The notes: a model not told the origin generated them from the letters alone. 64,000 nt of DNA from Gordionus sp. m RMFG-2023 (GCF_954871325.1 NC_088775.1:55219561-55283560), one strand, 5' to 3'. Positions 22,132 to 33,924 are shown, counted from the first letter of the stretch. Program-made: numbers and translations.

Positions 22132-22754
22132 TTATTCAAATGAAACAATTCTAGAACGTATATGTTCTCCAATTGAAGAGAGAAAATTAGGTAAGTCCAT
22201 TCTCTCTTCTAAAAAATCAATACATAAATTTTTCAAAATATTTTGTTTTGTGGCGTAACTACAATTTTTTTTGGGAGTGTAGATCCTAATACTCCATTGA
22301 CCGATTTTTCCCATGTCAAAGGCTATTTTCATCCTTATCTTTTCGATTAGTTCCCATATCTTAGGCTTTTTATGACCTATAATATGCTGAAATCGGTTAT
22401 TTCACTCTTCACACATTATTTTTTTGATTTTCCCCAGCAATTGTAACATTGAACACAATTCCATGTTTCTGGTGGAAACAATGTATCTACATGTCTTTCG
22501 AGTTTTTCCCATTTCTTAATTCCCCATTCACATAATTTTTATCAAAATATAACAATAATCTGTTTTCATCTGATAGTCTAATACTCCATCCCTCGTTTGA
22601 CATCATGTACAGGTAAAAATGCTAATCCGTCGATCATTTCTGCAAATAAACACAATGATGAATCATTACGATATGTTGATTCTAATCCTCTTAAATCTTT
22701 TATAAGTAGAATAAGTTAGATGATAGAAACATCATTGGATGGTGATATCTCTAC
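22132..22754 (-). pseudogene. MULE transposase, C-terminal block
   Basis: On the minus strand from 22754 the frame reads VEISPSNDVSII, a stop, LILLIKDLRGLESTYRNDSS, then AEMIDGLAFLPVHDVKRGMEY. Further on, in shifted frames, come TLFPPETWNCVQ, NNRFQHIIGHKKPKIWELI and KIRMKIAFDMGKIGQWSIR. ALAFLP-DV, FPPxxWN and the NNRFxxxxGxxxPxIWxxI block are typical of the C-terminal half of FLYWCH-associated MULE transposases. Several stops and frame changes make it inactive. The minus-strand sequence just before 22754 is CAACTTTTAG, a good intron acceptor; see the N-terminal block at 31130-31853. Confidence 0.8.
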
Positions 22755-23339
22755 CTAAAAGTTGAAAAAATAAATCGATTAAACTTATTGTATAGGTTTT
22801 ATTTAATAATTATGTTTTTATTAATTTTGAATAATCACAAAATTTCTTGACGCTCATGTTTACTATTTAATTAAGATATCTTTCAACAGTGGCTATGTAT
22901 TATTTAATTGCCCATTTTCGATGAACCAGAGCTCTAGGATGTTCAGACAAACCTTGGTTTTATTTTTGACTTTTATTGGGATAATTTTATAACCCATAAA
23001 ATTAATTTAGATAGCTCACTATTTTACAAATAAAATTTATATTTAGTTACTTAATCACAAGGATACTCGGGAAAAATTAAAGCCAGGTTTGGTTTGAATC
23101 CCTGCTTAAGCATTTTTTTTAAAGTCATGTCCTTTTTCAAAAACCTGGTGCCCCCCTCCTTCTTCAATCCAAAGAGCTAAAAACGCTTATATTTTTTAAA
23201 TTTTTTTTTAAAAAAGACTTCATTTTAAACAAAAACATTATTCTACCATAGCGCACGATTATTAAATTTAATGTGATGTGATTCAATGCAAATTTATTCA
23301 CCTGTGCTGCTGCCATTTATGATCATTTTATTAACTCCA

Positions 23340-23790
23340 CTGAACGAAAAAAGTAAGAAAATATAAAAAACAGGACAAATATCTTGTTTAATGACTAATT
23401 TGAAATATTCGTTTTCTAGTCGACTCTATATAATTCCTATTTATGTCTCAAGTTGAAAGTCTTAAAGTAAAAAAATATAAAAAAACAGAACAAATATCTT
23501 AATTTATAATGACTAATTTGAAATACCGTCCTCTAGTTAAGTCAACTTGACGACTCGAGTTCATATGAACTATTTGTCCTCTATTAAACTCAAGTATATA
23601 ATTCGTATTCACAACTCATGTTGGAATTTTAAAGTAAAAAAATATTAGAAACAGAACAAATATCTTAATTAATAATATAATTCATATTCACTATTCTTGA
23701 AAGTCTAAAGTAAAAAATAATTGTTTTGCTAATTAATAAAAACTAGCTTGAAATATTCGTCCTCTAGTCGACTCATATTCATGATTCAAG
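23340..23790. repeat. Degenerate tandem repeat, about 115-165 bp units
   Basis: AAAGTAAAAAAATAT.AAAAACAGAACAAATATCTT and TTGAAATATTCGTCCTCTAG-TCGACTC recur about four times with insertions and losses. Confidence 0.7.
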
Positions 23791-26717
23791 TAATTTTGTG
23801 TCAATTTTTTTGATAAAGCTTTGCTCAGTTTTCAACTAAGTCGATTTACAACAATATACTCGAAAATAATGGTTGGGATAACATTCATATAAAAACTTTA
23901 CATATAAAAATAATTGCGACATTTATAATAAAAAAACAATGAAATATTCCAAATTCACAAATTATATTTTTACACCGATCGTTATCTCTTTTGGACATAT
24001 GCAAGCGGAACTTTAAAGTTCTTAAAAAATATAGGGGATAAGACAATCAGAACCAAAAGAATTCTATTTTTAAAAACAAAACCTACAAATCACTATTTTA
24101 AACTCATGTTTTTTGGGAACTTGTAGTCCCATCTCCGTTATTATATAATATTGTTTTATTTTATTTTATATTTGATATGTTAATTTTAATATTAATTTTA
24201 TTTCTATATATATTTTTAATTTAAAAATAAATGACATTTGTATCAATAAAAAAAAATCAATCACATATTCTATATAAATTCTCAATAATTGATATAAATA
24301 AATATGATTATGCTTAATAACATAAATATATTAAATATAAATTAATTAATAATAATATGCATTTTTAATTATTAAAATAAATTTATTAAATAATTATGAA
24401 ATATAATAAAAATATAATATATAGAGTTTTGATGTTCACAATAATTTTATAAGAAAACTATAGACCATATATTTATTTTCTAAATTGCTAATATTTTAAT
24501 TTGTAATTTAAATATCTTTTAAAAATTTATGGTTGAATATAACATTACTACATTAAAAGGCATTTTACACAGCTTCTATATTGGGTTAGTTATATATTAG
24601 CCATACTGTCATTAAATAGCTAAATGTGTAGATTTTTTAAAAGGTCCAATTAAGGTTTTAGCTAAAATAATAATAAGGAAAGCCTAAATATTTTAGGTGG
24701 CAAAAATTTTTAGTACTTTATTTTCTAAATCTCGAGACTTATATAATATATTTTAAGTATATCCGTATTTGTGCCATTTTAAAGTCAAGCCAAATAGTGC
24801 CGTTTAACATCACTAATTAGGTATATCTAAATTTTTATAAATATAGATTATGTTAATGAAATTATATCTTTTAATTTAAATTAAAGCAATTTTTAACTTT
24901 TCTTCAGCTATTATAAAGATTTCTGAGATAAATTAATAAATACACCACAATTCATGACGATATTCAAATAATTTTTATTCTATATCCTCTAATATTTGAA
25001 TAGTTTTTAAATGCTCGGATATATTTATTTTATTTGAATGCTTATTTATGCAATAACCTTTGAGATTTGGGATTAAGGAATTGTAGTCTGTGCTGTCAAT
25101 ATTATTCTCGTAAAGATGAAGAGGTAGTCTCTCTTCTTTTTTTTAAGTTAGTATTTTAGTTATAGTTTTTTATATAAAATTAGTGTACGGCGTTTTTGAA
25201 CTCTACAATAAAATATAGTATAAAAAGTTTTTTCCCTTAAATGGCATATAGTAGTTGGACATACAATATCTAAACCTAGTTAAGGGATTATTGTTTGTTA
25301 AAGTGGCTGATAGATATAATGCTATTTTATTAAACCATGATATTTGATAATTATTTATTTATATTTATATTTTTATTATATCAAATATTTTCTATATTAT
25401 ATTGGACAAATATATACAAATATTTTCTTTATTAAATTTATGCTATACCTATTTATATAAAAATAAAATAAGATTATTTGAATATAAAAATCAGAGTTGT
25501 TAAAAGATACTTTTTAGATGGATCTGGATACAGATACATTGACTAAAAAGTTATCTAGATCTAGATACAGATACATCGTCCAAAAAGTTATATTGTTATA
25601 GATCCAATTTTTAAAATGTATCTAGATACATATACATATACAATTTTAATTTTAATTTTATAAGCTCTGCTTAAACCTAAATTAGAATTCTATTATGAAA
25701 ATGCATGAAATGAGCTAAAAAAATATATTGACGCGATATCACATTTATCTAAACATAGTTAAAATAATTATTTTTGGATTTTAATATAATCATATAATAT
25801 ATGAAAATATAAGATTAAATGATTATAAATAATTATTAGATTTCAGTAATATATTTTCAAAATTTGGTCATTAAGGCATCCTCGTTTTTCTGTAAAGACA
25901 TAACAATCATATCTACTATTATGCGGTACTGAAAAAATCGGATATTTATTTGTTTTTTTTTCACAGGTTATTTGTTTTCTATCAGTTGTAAACATTGATA
26001 ATTCATCAACTAATCTTTGTATGATGTTATTTTAAAATATACTCTATAAATGGAAAAACAATGTCTGAACTTGTTGATGCTTCACTGATTATTATTTCTT
26101 CCTCTTTCTTTTCATCACTATTAATACTAATGTAATATTAATTTTTTAGTGTAATAAAATAAAATAAATTAATTCCATTGAAAATAAAAATGGCAGATTC
26201 CTTGAGTTGCATTGTAACAAAATTTGTGTGGGTTATTAATAAAAGCGGATATAATATTTAATTAATATATATATTTTTTTATATAGCAGTTTTAATATTT
26301 TATTTATATATATATAATTTTTTATTATAGTAGTTTTAATATTTTTTAATATATATATATATATATATATAATTTATACACTCATATGAAATAAAATAAA
26401 TTTGGCATTCAACTATTTTTATTTATAATATAAAAAAGCGTTAAAATCTAAAAACAGATACAGTTCCTTTAAATAAAATCTAGATACAGATACTTTTATA
26501 AATATTATATTATATTATATTTATATATTTTTTTAATTAATATTTAAATTTATAAGGATAATGTAGAAACTAATTTTATTCGACATATTAGTTTATTAAA
26601 CTACGCTTACTATTAATGGAATATTATTTGTAAGCACAGATAAAAAATATTCAGGTATTTACTTCCGTATAATCTTATACCTATTATATAATATATTCAT
26701 GGATAATATAATAAAAC
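23791..26717. other. AT-rich stretch, no clear gene
   Basis: Contains GATCTAGATACAGATACAT-type motifs near 25510-25590 and again near 26455-26500, and AT microsatellites at 26265-26385. The minus strand of about 26100-25870 has weakly protein-like runs (RLVDELSMFTTDRKQI, then YPIFSVPHNSRYDCYVF) that I cannot assign. It may be a decayed DNA transposon, unproven. Confidence 0.35.
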
Positions 26718-27702
26718 TAGACATGTGCGCCGAAAGCTTTATCCGCGGCGGCGTTTCTTTTTTTAAAATGATCGACGGCGGCGCTGCGATGTCAAATATT
26801 TTTCTAAATCATATTTTTTATTAAGTTAAAATTATAACATATAATATTTAGATTTATAGGACATAATAATGATCTTTTAGAATTCAGAGTGAGCCCAGTT
26901 ATGAAAAATACACGCTCGCTGGGTGTGCTCCTAGCTGAAACGCATAGGACCTTTCTAGCTAATATTGAAAGTTTAGGAAGACCCAATGCTCTTATCTTCC
27001 AAAACTCTAAGAAATATTTTATCTCTAAATTATAAGGCGAAAATAATGAATAACACTCTTTTTCTAAACTAGTTAAATAGTCTTGTTGTTTCAGATTATT
27101 GTTATGAATAGATGAATGTATTAATTTGTTGACATATGTATGCTTTTATTGATAAATACACATCATCTAATCCACTTCGGCTAAGTGTTTTTCTATCTGG
27201 TAAATCTTTAATAATGCCATATTTCTACATAATAAAAAGTTAATAATAAAAATATTATGCCATAAAAAGTTCTAAATGTGGGATGAGATCAGTTTTATTT
27301 AAATATTCTATTATAAAATAATTAAATATTTTAACAGTTAAAATAAAAATTAAGATTAAAATAAGAAAATATATAATAATATCAATACTTTTTCTGTTTT
27401 ACTATCCTAATCTTATCTAGCACGTTGGTCACAGACCTGCACAAAGTGAGCCAACGTGTATTATATGGATTGTTACAATTCAAATTTATAGCAAATAATA
27501 TTTATTAATTTAAAAAAATAAAATCACATTTTAATAATTCAAAAAATATTTAATATTATTTTTCTTCTAGTTACAATTCATAAATAATATATAAAATAAA
27601 TATTATTTTTAATAATAAAAAATATGTATCACGCCGCCGAATTTTTACATCGGCGGCGGCGTCGGTGTGGTCAAAAATTATCGGCGGCGGCACACATGTC
27701 TA
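26718..27702 (-). mobile_element. hAT element with 8-bp duplication (one mismatch)
   Basis: AATAAAAC (26710-26717) and AATAAGAC (27703-27710) flank inverted ends TAGACATGTGCGCCG and CGGCACACATGTCTA. GCGGCGGCG-rich subterminal patches stand out against the AT background. A minus-strand frame (26986-26804) reads LARKVLCVSARSTPSERVFF and ITGLTLNSKRSLLCPINLN, the hAT C-terminal dimerisation domain with its SERxF motif. At 985 bp it is an internally deleted copy. It sits inside the proposed MULE intron. Confidence 0.92.
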
Positions 27703-28225
27703 AATAAGACTAACTGGCTCACCCATAACTAATAATGGGATTTGGAAATAGTTGTGAATATATGGTGGTATAACTGGTGGGTAATAAATAGTAGTAATGC
27801 TAGTGGGGAATCAGAAAATATAATATTTTCATAAGACTATGCTGAAAATATGAGTTAACACCAGTGACGAAGCGTCTATTATAAATTTTTTTTTATCATC
27901 ACATTGAAAAAATTCCTATTATTTTTAGCACATTACTACTTTAAAAAAATAGTATTATTTTTATTACACGTTAATTATTATTACTATTTAAAAAAAAAAT
28001 ATATATGAAGGAAGAAAATTTAATATGTTTAATTTTAAAAATAAATATTTTTAAAAAATCATGCCCTTACCATTTTTGGTATAAATTTATTACTTTAAAA
28101 AATATAAATTCTGGGGAAAATATAAATAATAAACCTCACGCTTTTTCGTTGGTTATTTGTATAATATTTAAAAAAATATGAATTTTATTTAATCGATATT
28201 ACTTAAACTACAATTCATTATAAAT

Positions 28226-28710
28226 CGCATTGATTAGTAATGTTTTTTAAAATATTATCTGTAATATATACATTCCATTGACAAATATGTCTGTAAAAGT
28301 GGCATTTTATCTAATGTTTTGTAACCAAATCTATATAATAGAGGATTTAACTATATGTCTTCTTAGTTTTAATAAATAAATTTCTTATACTTGTTTGGAC
28401 GTTGGAAATATTTTTAGGAAGAGGGATGGTAATTAAATTTAAAAATGATTATGAGTGATATTGATATTCCATTTTCACAGAATTTCACTGCAAGCTGACA
28501 TAGTGAAAATATAATTATGTGTATTAATCAAATCTAATAATTAAATTAGCACTCATTTAATAAAAATTTATAGTCATAATTAAATCTATATATTACGTAA
28601 TAGAATTACTAAAGAAATCGTTCAGGGGCAATCAAAAAAAATTTATTTTTAGTTCAAGGGGATATTAAGGAGCTATTAATATTTTTTTTTCTTCAGGAGG
28701 CTATTCAAAA
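28226..28710. mobile_element. Partial copy of the hAT element found complete at 58723-60411
   Basis: AAGTGGCATTTTA, TCTATATAATAGAGGATT, CTTATACTTGTTTGGACGTT, GCAAGCTGACATAGTGAAAA and TTCAAGGGGATATTAA occur in the same order as in 59740-60405. The terminal GGGGGCTTAGTGACG end is missing here. A 140-bp piece present at 59940-60080 is absent here. Confidence 0.85.
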
Positions 28711-28977
28711 ATATATACAGATTTATTGAAATGCTAGAAGGATAAGCTTTATTTATCTCGAATAAAAAACATTATTTAAAAAAATCGTTGTAATATATCT
28801 ATCATAATATAAAAAAACTATATTAAAATAACATGTAAACAATTTAGAATACAAATGTAAAAAATATATAACAAAGAGGGGGAGGCAAAAATGCTCTCAT
28901 TGAGATTCGAGGAAAATAAAATATTAAACGATAAATGTTAAACACATAAAAAACAGGTCCGTGAGTTGGCCGAAGGA

Positions 28978-30412
28978 TTGGAAGCACTAACGATGAATCA
29001 TATGTCATTTTTTAGTGCTTCGTTAGTGCTTGTTAGTGCTTCAATCCGTATAGTAGCCGAATTTAAGAATAAAAAGTTATTCACGAAAAAAACAAAAATA
29101 AACAAATAATGGCGACGTGCCAAAACAAAAACTATAGGAGTAATAAACATCCGGTTTTCACCATTATTTAGTGCTTAATTAGTATTTTTAAATTCTGTAA
29201 TTTATTTTGTTAACCGTCATATGAAAAAATTGTAACACGCAAAAGAAATTTTTAGAGGTCAAATTTCGGCTGGAAAATTATGAAAGCACTAACGATGAAA
29301 CATATATCATTCTTTAGTGCTTCGTTAGTAGAGGTTAGTGCTTCAATCAGTTTTGTAGCCGAATTTAAGAATAAAAAGTTATTTGCGAAAATAAGAAATA
29401 ATGGCGACGTGCCAAAACAAAAACTATAGGAGTAATAAACATCCGGTTTTCGCCATTATTTAGTGCTTAATTAGTATTTTTAAATTCTGTAATTTATTTT
29501 GTTAACCGTCATATGAAAAAATTGTAACACGCAAAAGAAATTTTTAGAGGTCAAATTTCGGCTAGAAAATTATGAAAGCACTAACGATGAAACATATATC
29601 ATTCTTTAGTGCTTCGTTAGTAGAGGTTAGTGCTTCAATCAGTTTTGTAGCCGAATTTAAGAATAAAAAGTTATTTGCGAAAAAAAGAAATAATGGCGAC
29701 GTGCCAAAACAAAAACTATAATAGTACTAAACATCCGGTTTTCGCCATTATTTAGTGCTTAATTAGTATTTTTAATTTCTGCAATTTATTTTGTTAACCG
29801 TCATATGAAAAAATTGTAACACGCAAAAGAAATTTTTAGAGGTCAAATTTCGGCTAGAAAATTATGAAAGCACTAACGATGAAACATATATCATTCTTTA
29901 GTGCTTTGTTAGTAGAGGTTAGTGCTTCAATCAGTTTTGTAGCCGAATTTAAGAATAAAAAGTTATTTGCGAAAAAAAGAAATAATGGCGACGTGCCAAA
30001 ACAAAAACTATAATAGTACTAAACATCCGGTTTTCGCCATTATTTAGTGCTTAATTAGTATTTTTAAATTCTGTAATTTATTTTGTTAACCGTCATATGA
30101 AAAAATTGTAACACGTTAAAATTTGTCAAATTTCGGCTAGAAAATTATGAAAGCACTAACGATGAAATTTATATCCTTCTAGTGGTTAGTGCTTGAATCA
30201 TTTTTGTAGCCGAATTTAAGAATAAAATGTTATTTGCGAAAAACACAAATAATGGCGACGTGCCAAAACAAAAACTATAGTAGTACTAAACATCCGGTTT
30301 TGCCATTATTTAGTGCTCAATTAGTAAATTTGAATTCCATAATTAATTTGGTTAACCGTCTTTATAAAAAATTGTAATACGTTAAAGAAATGTTTAGGAG
30401 GTCAAATTTTGG
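28978..30412. repeat. Satellite array, about 292-bp unit, nearly five copies
   Basis: The anchor GGCGACGTGCCAAAAC occurs at about 29111, 29403, 29695, 29988 and 30254 (spacings 292, 292, 293, 266). Each unit carries AGCACTAACGATGAA and, about 30-50 bases on, TTAGTGCTTCGTTAG, which can fold back. The middle units are nearly identical and the outer ones diverge, as expected of unequal exchange. No coding frame. Confidence 0.93.
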
Positions 30413-30504
30413 CCAGAAATTTAAAAAAAATTCGGGCCCAGCCCGGGTATATTTAAAAAAAATTAAAATACTGTTCGGCTCGGGGGCCGGGCCTGCAGGT
30501 CTCT

Positions 30505-30648
30505 GAAAAACATACCAAGAAGTACAACATCTGAAAGTAGATTGAAAGGTTTGGATCTTTTGAATATTCATAGGTATTTGACGACAAGCAAGGATGAGAT
30601 AATTGAAAAATTAGCTCAATCACAACGAAGATTGGATTTTACATTGTA
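30505..30648 (+). pseudogene. Possible hAT C-terminal scrap
   Basis: One frame reads PRSTTSESRLKGLDLLNIHR and then LAQSQRRLDFTL before a TAA. TSxSExR..GLDLLN loosely resembles the hAT dimerisation region. Preceded by a GC-rich patch (30430-30500). Weak. Confidence 0.3.
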
Positions 30649-31129
30649 AATATATATCATACAAAATGCAATTTTCCTAAGAATTTTGGTGTAAAGGCTC
30701 AAAAAATTCCCAATTTCTATTTTGGGTCATATAAGTGATTCTTTACATATAATTATTTTATAATTCACATTAATTTAAAATTGTGTATTAGAAATAGTTA
30801 TTAGTCCTAATAAATTTATGCTTGATATTTTTAAAAAACAATAATATTTTCTTAAAAAAATTTATTATCCCTCCCCCCCCCCCCGACAAAATTCCTGCGT
30901 ACGCGCCTGTCACAACCAATCATAAAAATGTCGCATTATTTCTCAGTCGCAATTTATATGAAAGGTTTTTATATGAAAGTTATGGAAACTGAAAATAATT
31001 CCTAAAAACATCAGGAAAAGAAAAATAAGAAATTTAAAAAATTTCAAGATCCGCCGGTCCAAAATACATTTTTAAAATCAAGGTCCTCACATAGACAATA
31101 TATTATATAATTAAATCATTATAAGAAAC

Positions 31130-31853
31130 CTGAGTATTTTCAACGGCATTGATTGCGGCCTTTTCAAAATCCATATAAATTGTGGTAGGAACTATCACTA
31201 AATTACGTTCTTGGGCTTTTTCAAGTAAAATCTTAAAAACTTCTTCATAAGTTCTACACCTTTTCTTTATAGCAAAAAATATGCCATTGTTACAAATAAC
31301 ATTTTAAAGGGTACTAATTACATATAGTTGCAAAAATAAATGAGGTGCTAATTTAAAATTCGCGTCTATATACCAAGACTTGATTTCGGCTAACATCTTG
31401 AGCATATAATCGGTGGCAAATATAATTATTCGTTCATCTGCATCTCCGCCATTATCATGCAAAAGAATCTCGTTCGTGGGAGATCCCGTTGTAGCCCAAT
31501 CCTCTAATATTAAGATATTTTCAAAAAAATAATATATTATTTATAGACTTAATATGATTTAACCTGAAATGAGAAGGAAACCTTTTTATCTTGTGATTTC
31601 TAAGTTTACGCTTGATGCTATCCTCATTCGGAAGTCTTTTTCTGGATTCGGGAGACAATTTAGACATTTCTTCTGCATATATTTGGCAAGTATTTTGATT
31701 TGTTTCAGAGGCTTTTCTTTTCATAGTGTTTATAGCATGTTCAATTTTATATTCATGTGGGTTTATGGGATGAATATGAACCCTATTTTCCAATGCATAA
31801 TTATTTTCATTGTAATATTTCTAAATAACTGGGCATTTTTCAGCATTATATAA
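31130..31853 (-). pseudogene. FLYWCH-MULE transposase, N-terminal and catalytic block
   Basis: On the minus strand YKCTLYNAEKCPV resembles the end of a FLYWCH finger. Then VHIHPINPHEYKIEHAINTM and SPESRKRLPNEDSIKRKLRN (31793-31521) match the linker found in FLYWCH-MULE proteins. After an AT-rich GT...AG-like break (about 31563-31505) the core follows: DWATTGSPTNEILLH, ERIIIFATDYMLKML, WYIDANFKLAPHLFLQLYVI, CRTYEEVFKILLEKA and VPTTIYMDFEKAAINAVENT. Asp in YIDANFK and Asp in MDFE are the first catalytic residues expected of MULE transposases. One in-frame stop lies after QLYVISTL. The C-terminal block is 8.4 kb away at 22132-22754. Confidence 0.85.
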
Positions 31854-32418
31854 TGTACATTTGTATCTTTTGAAATTTATAGTAGTTTCATGATAATTGT
31901 AGGAATATTATCAAAAATATTTAAAATGGTAAAAGTAAATTTTATAAAAGTATTAAAATAACAAAATGAAAATCGTTTGATTCGAAATTACAAATAATAT
32001 ACCACTCTATATAAATTTATTTGAATATAACTTTACTTTCAACGTTATAAATAATAATATTATCAAGAAAAAAACAAGGATTTTGTAATAATATTTCCTG
32101 AGTTGGAAATTTTTTAAATAAAATAAGTTTTTTTAAAATGAATTTAATATATTTAAAATGATAATGTTTATAAAAATAAATATGAATATTTTTTAGAATA
32201 AATAGTATATTTTTTGATAGCGTTTAATAATTTGAAAGTAGTCTTTAGATTAAGGTCTTCAACCATTTTTCTCTTGTAATCAGCATTTGGATAAATACTT
32301 TTTTGAATATAATCAGATACAATTTTTAAAATCAATAGTATTGTTTTATCCATAAAAAATTTCCATTTTGTTATATTTTAAGATTGCCCTTTATCTATTA
32401 GAATTAACAGAAATAATG

Positions 32419-33088
32419 GGGTTTGACTAAACTGCAAATGCTGGTTAACTGCAATGCCAAGGTAAACTGCAAATGTTTAGGTAAATTTTTTTGATATATA
32501 TTCTATTAATTGGAGTAAGATTCCTTTTCTTATGATATATATAACTTATAAAAATTATATTATTAGATATAATCAATAATAAGTGAATAGACATTAATAG
32601 CTGTATTTTCTTTTATCTCATAATAAATAGTTTAAATCTATTAATATAATTACTTAAAGTATTATAATAACATTTTAAATTACAATAATATAAAATCCGC
32701 CAGTTGGCGTATTATTATTGAATTTTCATGAAATAATAATACGCCAACTTGCGGATTTAATATTAATAATATTTAAATTTAATTATAATTATTTTTAATT
32801 AAATTATACTAAAGGATTTAATCTCTTTATTATGAGATAAAAGGAAATACAACTTTTAATGTCTATTCATTTATTATTGAATATATCTAAGAATATAATT
32901 TTTTATAAGTTATTTATAGAATAAGAAAATGAACATCGCTTTAATTAAAAGAGAATATAACAAATTTTTTTACCTAAACATTAGCAGTTTACCTTGGCAT
33001 TATACCTTGGCATTTGTAGTTTACCTTGGCATTTGTAGTTTACCTGGCATTTGATGTTTACCTTGGCATTTGATGTTTAGTCAAACCG
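32419..33088. mobile_element. 670-bp foldback (MULE-type) element with 9-bp duplication
   Basis: GAAATAATG flanks both ends (32410-32418, 33089-33097). The outer arms read GGTTTGACTAAAC inward from both sides, followed by repeated CAAATGCCAAGGTAAAC units (several on the right, fewer on the left). The arms remain inverted copies all the way to the centre. A 9-bp duplication points to the MULE superfamily. Non-coding. Confidence 0.9.
32692..32762. other. Near-perfect hairpin at the centre of the foldback element
   Basis: ATCCGCCAGTTGGCGTATTA and TAATACGCCAACTTGCGGAT pair across a loop of about 30 bases, with further A/T pairing inside. Confidence 0.85.
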
Positions 33089-33194
33089 GAAATAATGCTC
33101 AAAAAAAAATCCACAAACGACGAAAATAAATTCTCAACTTTCAGAAATACTGAATATAATTTTTTAGATATTTTCGTTATGGCAGGGTTATTTT

Positions 33195-33468
33195 TGATAA
33201 TTTAAAAAAAAAATTATTTGGGGAATTTATTTTCCGTTTTTTTTTCTGAGGATTTATTTTCCACTTTATTTAATTTAAAATCTAAAAAATTGGGGAATTA
33301 TTTTCCGGGTAATTATCTTCCTAGGTTTTCCGGGGAAATATTTTCCAGGGGATAATTTTTCCTGGGATTTTTTTTTCTGGGGAATTATTTTCCAGGGGAT
33401 TTTTTTCCGGGGAATTATTTTCGAGGATTTTTTTCCGGTTTTTTTCCAGGGAATTATTTTCCGCTAAC
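33195..33468 (-). repeat. Right terminal inverted repeat array of the MULE
   Basis: Reads as GGGGAATTATTTTCCGG-like units on the plus strand, i.e. the reverse complement of the left array, with the same flanking TTCCCCAAATAAT-type inner border. More than a dozen degenerate units. Confidence 0.85.
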
Positions 33469-33491
33469 CATGCCGGCCGTATTGGTCAAGG

Positions 33492-33916
33492 CAGTGGTGT
33501 AGCTACTGGAGTGGTTTTCGGGTTTGTATCCCTCCCAGAGCAAAATTATTTTTTTAGATTATACGTTCAAAAAGACTTAAAAGTGACTTTATATAAAATA
33601 AATACCATTAATATTTATATTTTTTGGTTTTGATGTTTGTGAAAGGATAATATATTACTATTGAAATTATTCTGGGTAGTATTATTATAAAGCCATTGAG
33701 AATAATATACTAAATTATATTAACATATTATTGATGCATTTAAAAAATATATTTATTATATATTATCGAAGATATGGTTATGATTTTTAAGATAAACCCG
33801 GCCGAAGGCCGGGTAAAATGGCCGAAGGCCCGTTAAAGGGGGTTTGGGGGGCGAAGCCCCCCAGGCTTTTATATGTATGGACTCTCTCTAAGGAAAATTT
33901 CTAGCTACGCCACTTG
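33492..33916. mobile_element. 425-bp hAT MITE with exact 8-bp duplication
   Basis: GGTCAAGG lies at 33484-33491 and 33917-33924. The termini are CAGTGGTGTAGCTA and the reverse complement of CAAGTGGCGTAGCTA. A GC-rich palindromic patch (CCCGGCCGAAGGCCGGG and GGGGGGCGAAGCCCCCC) lies near the right end. Non-coding. Confidence 0.93.
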
Positions 33917-33924
33917 GGTCAAGG

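Larger units (their letters stand above)
22755..31129 (-). other. Candidate 8.4-kb GT-AG intron of the MULE transposase
   Basis: On the minus strand the upstream coding block ends ...NAVENTQ at ACTCAG|GTTTCT (31130/31129), and the downstream block begins after ACTTTTAG|GTAGAG (22755/22754). Joined at phase 0, the reading frame and the spacing expected between the DFE motif and the next helices of the MULE core are kept. An ordinary insertion would be expected to leave a duplication, which I do not see. The interval holds transposons and a satellite, so it has grown since. Splicing is inference. Confidence 0.55.
20793..33468 (-). mobile_element. Proposed 12.7-kb MULE (Mutator-like) DNA transposon with minisatellite TIRs
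   Basis: The termini are inverted arrays of a GGAAAATAATTCCCC-like unit (20793-20990 and 33195-33468). Immediately outside, CATGCCGGCCG is present in direct orientation at 20782-20792 and 33469-33479. An 11-bp direct duplication fits MULEs, which make 9-11 bp duplications and often have long TIRs. Inside, a FLYWCH-MULE transposase lies on the minus strand in two blocks. The first few terminal bases of the two ends do not match well, so the exact borders are less certain. The interior has grown by insertion: hAT elements, a satellite array and a foldback element. Most of the rest is AT-rich non-coding DNA. Confidence 0.75.

Noticed and set aside
28978-30412. Regular repeats resembling a CRISPR array
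   Set aside because: The whole 292-bp unit is repeated, spacers are not unique, there are no cas genes and the context is eukaryotic.
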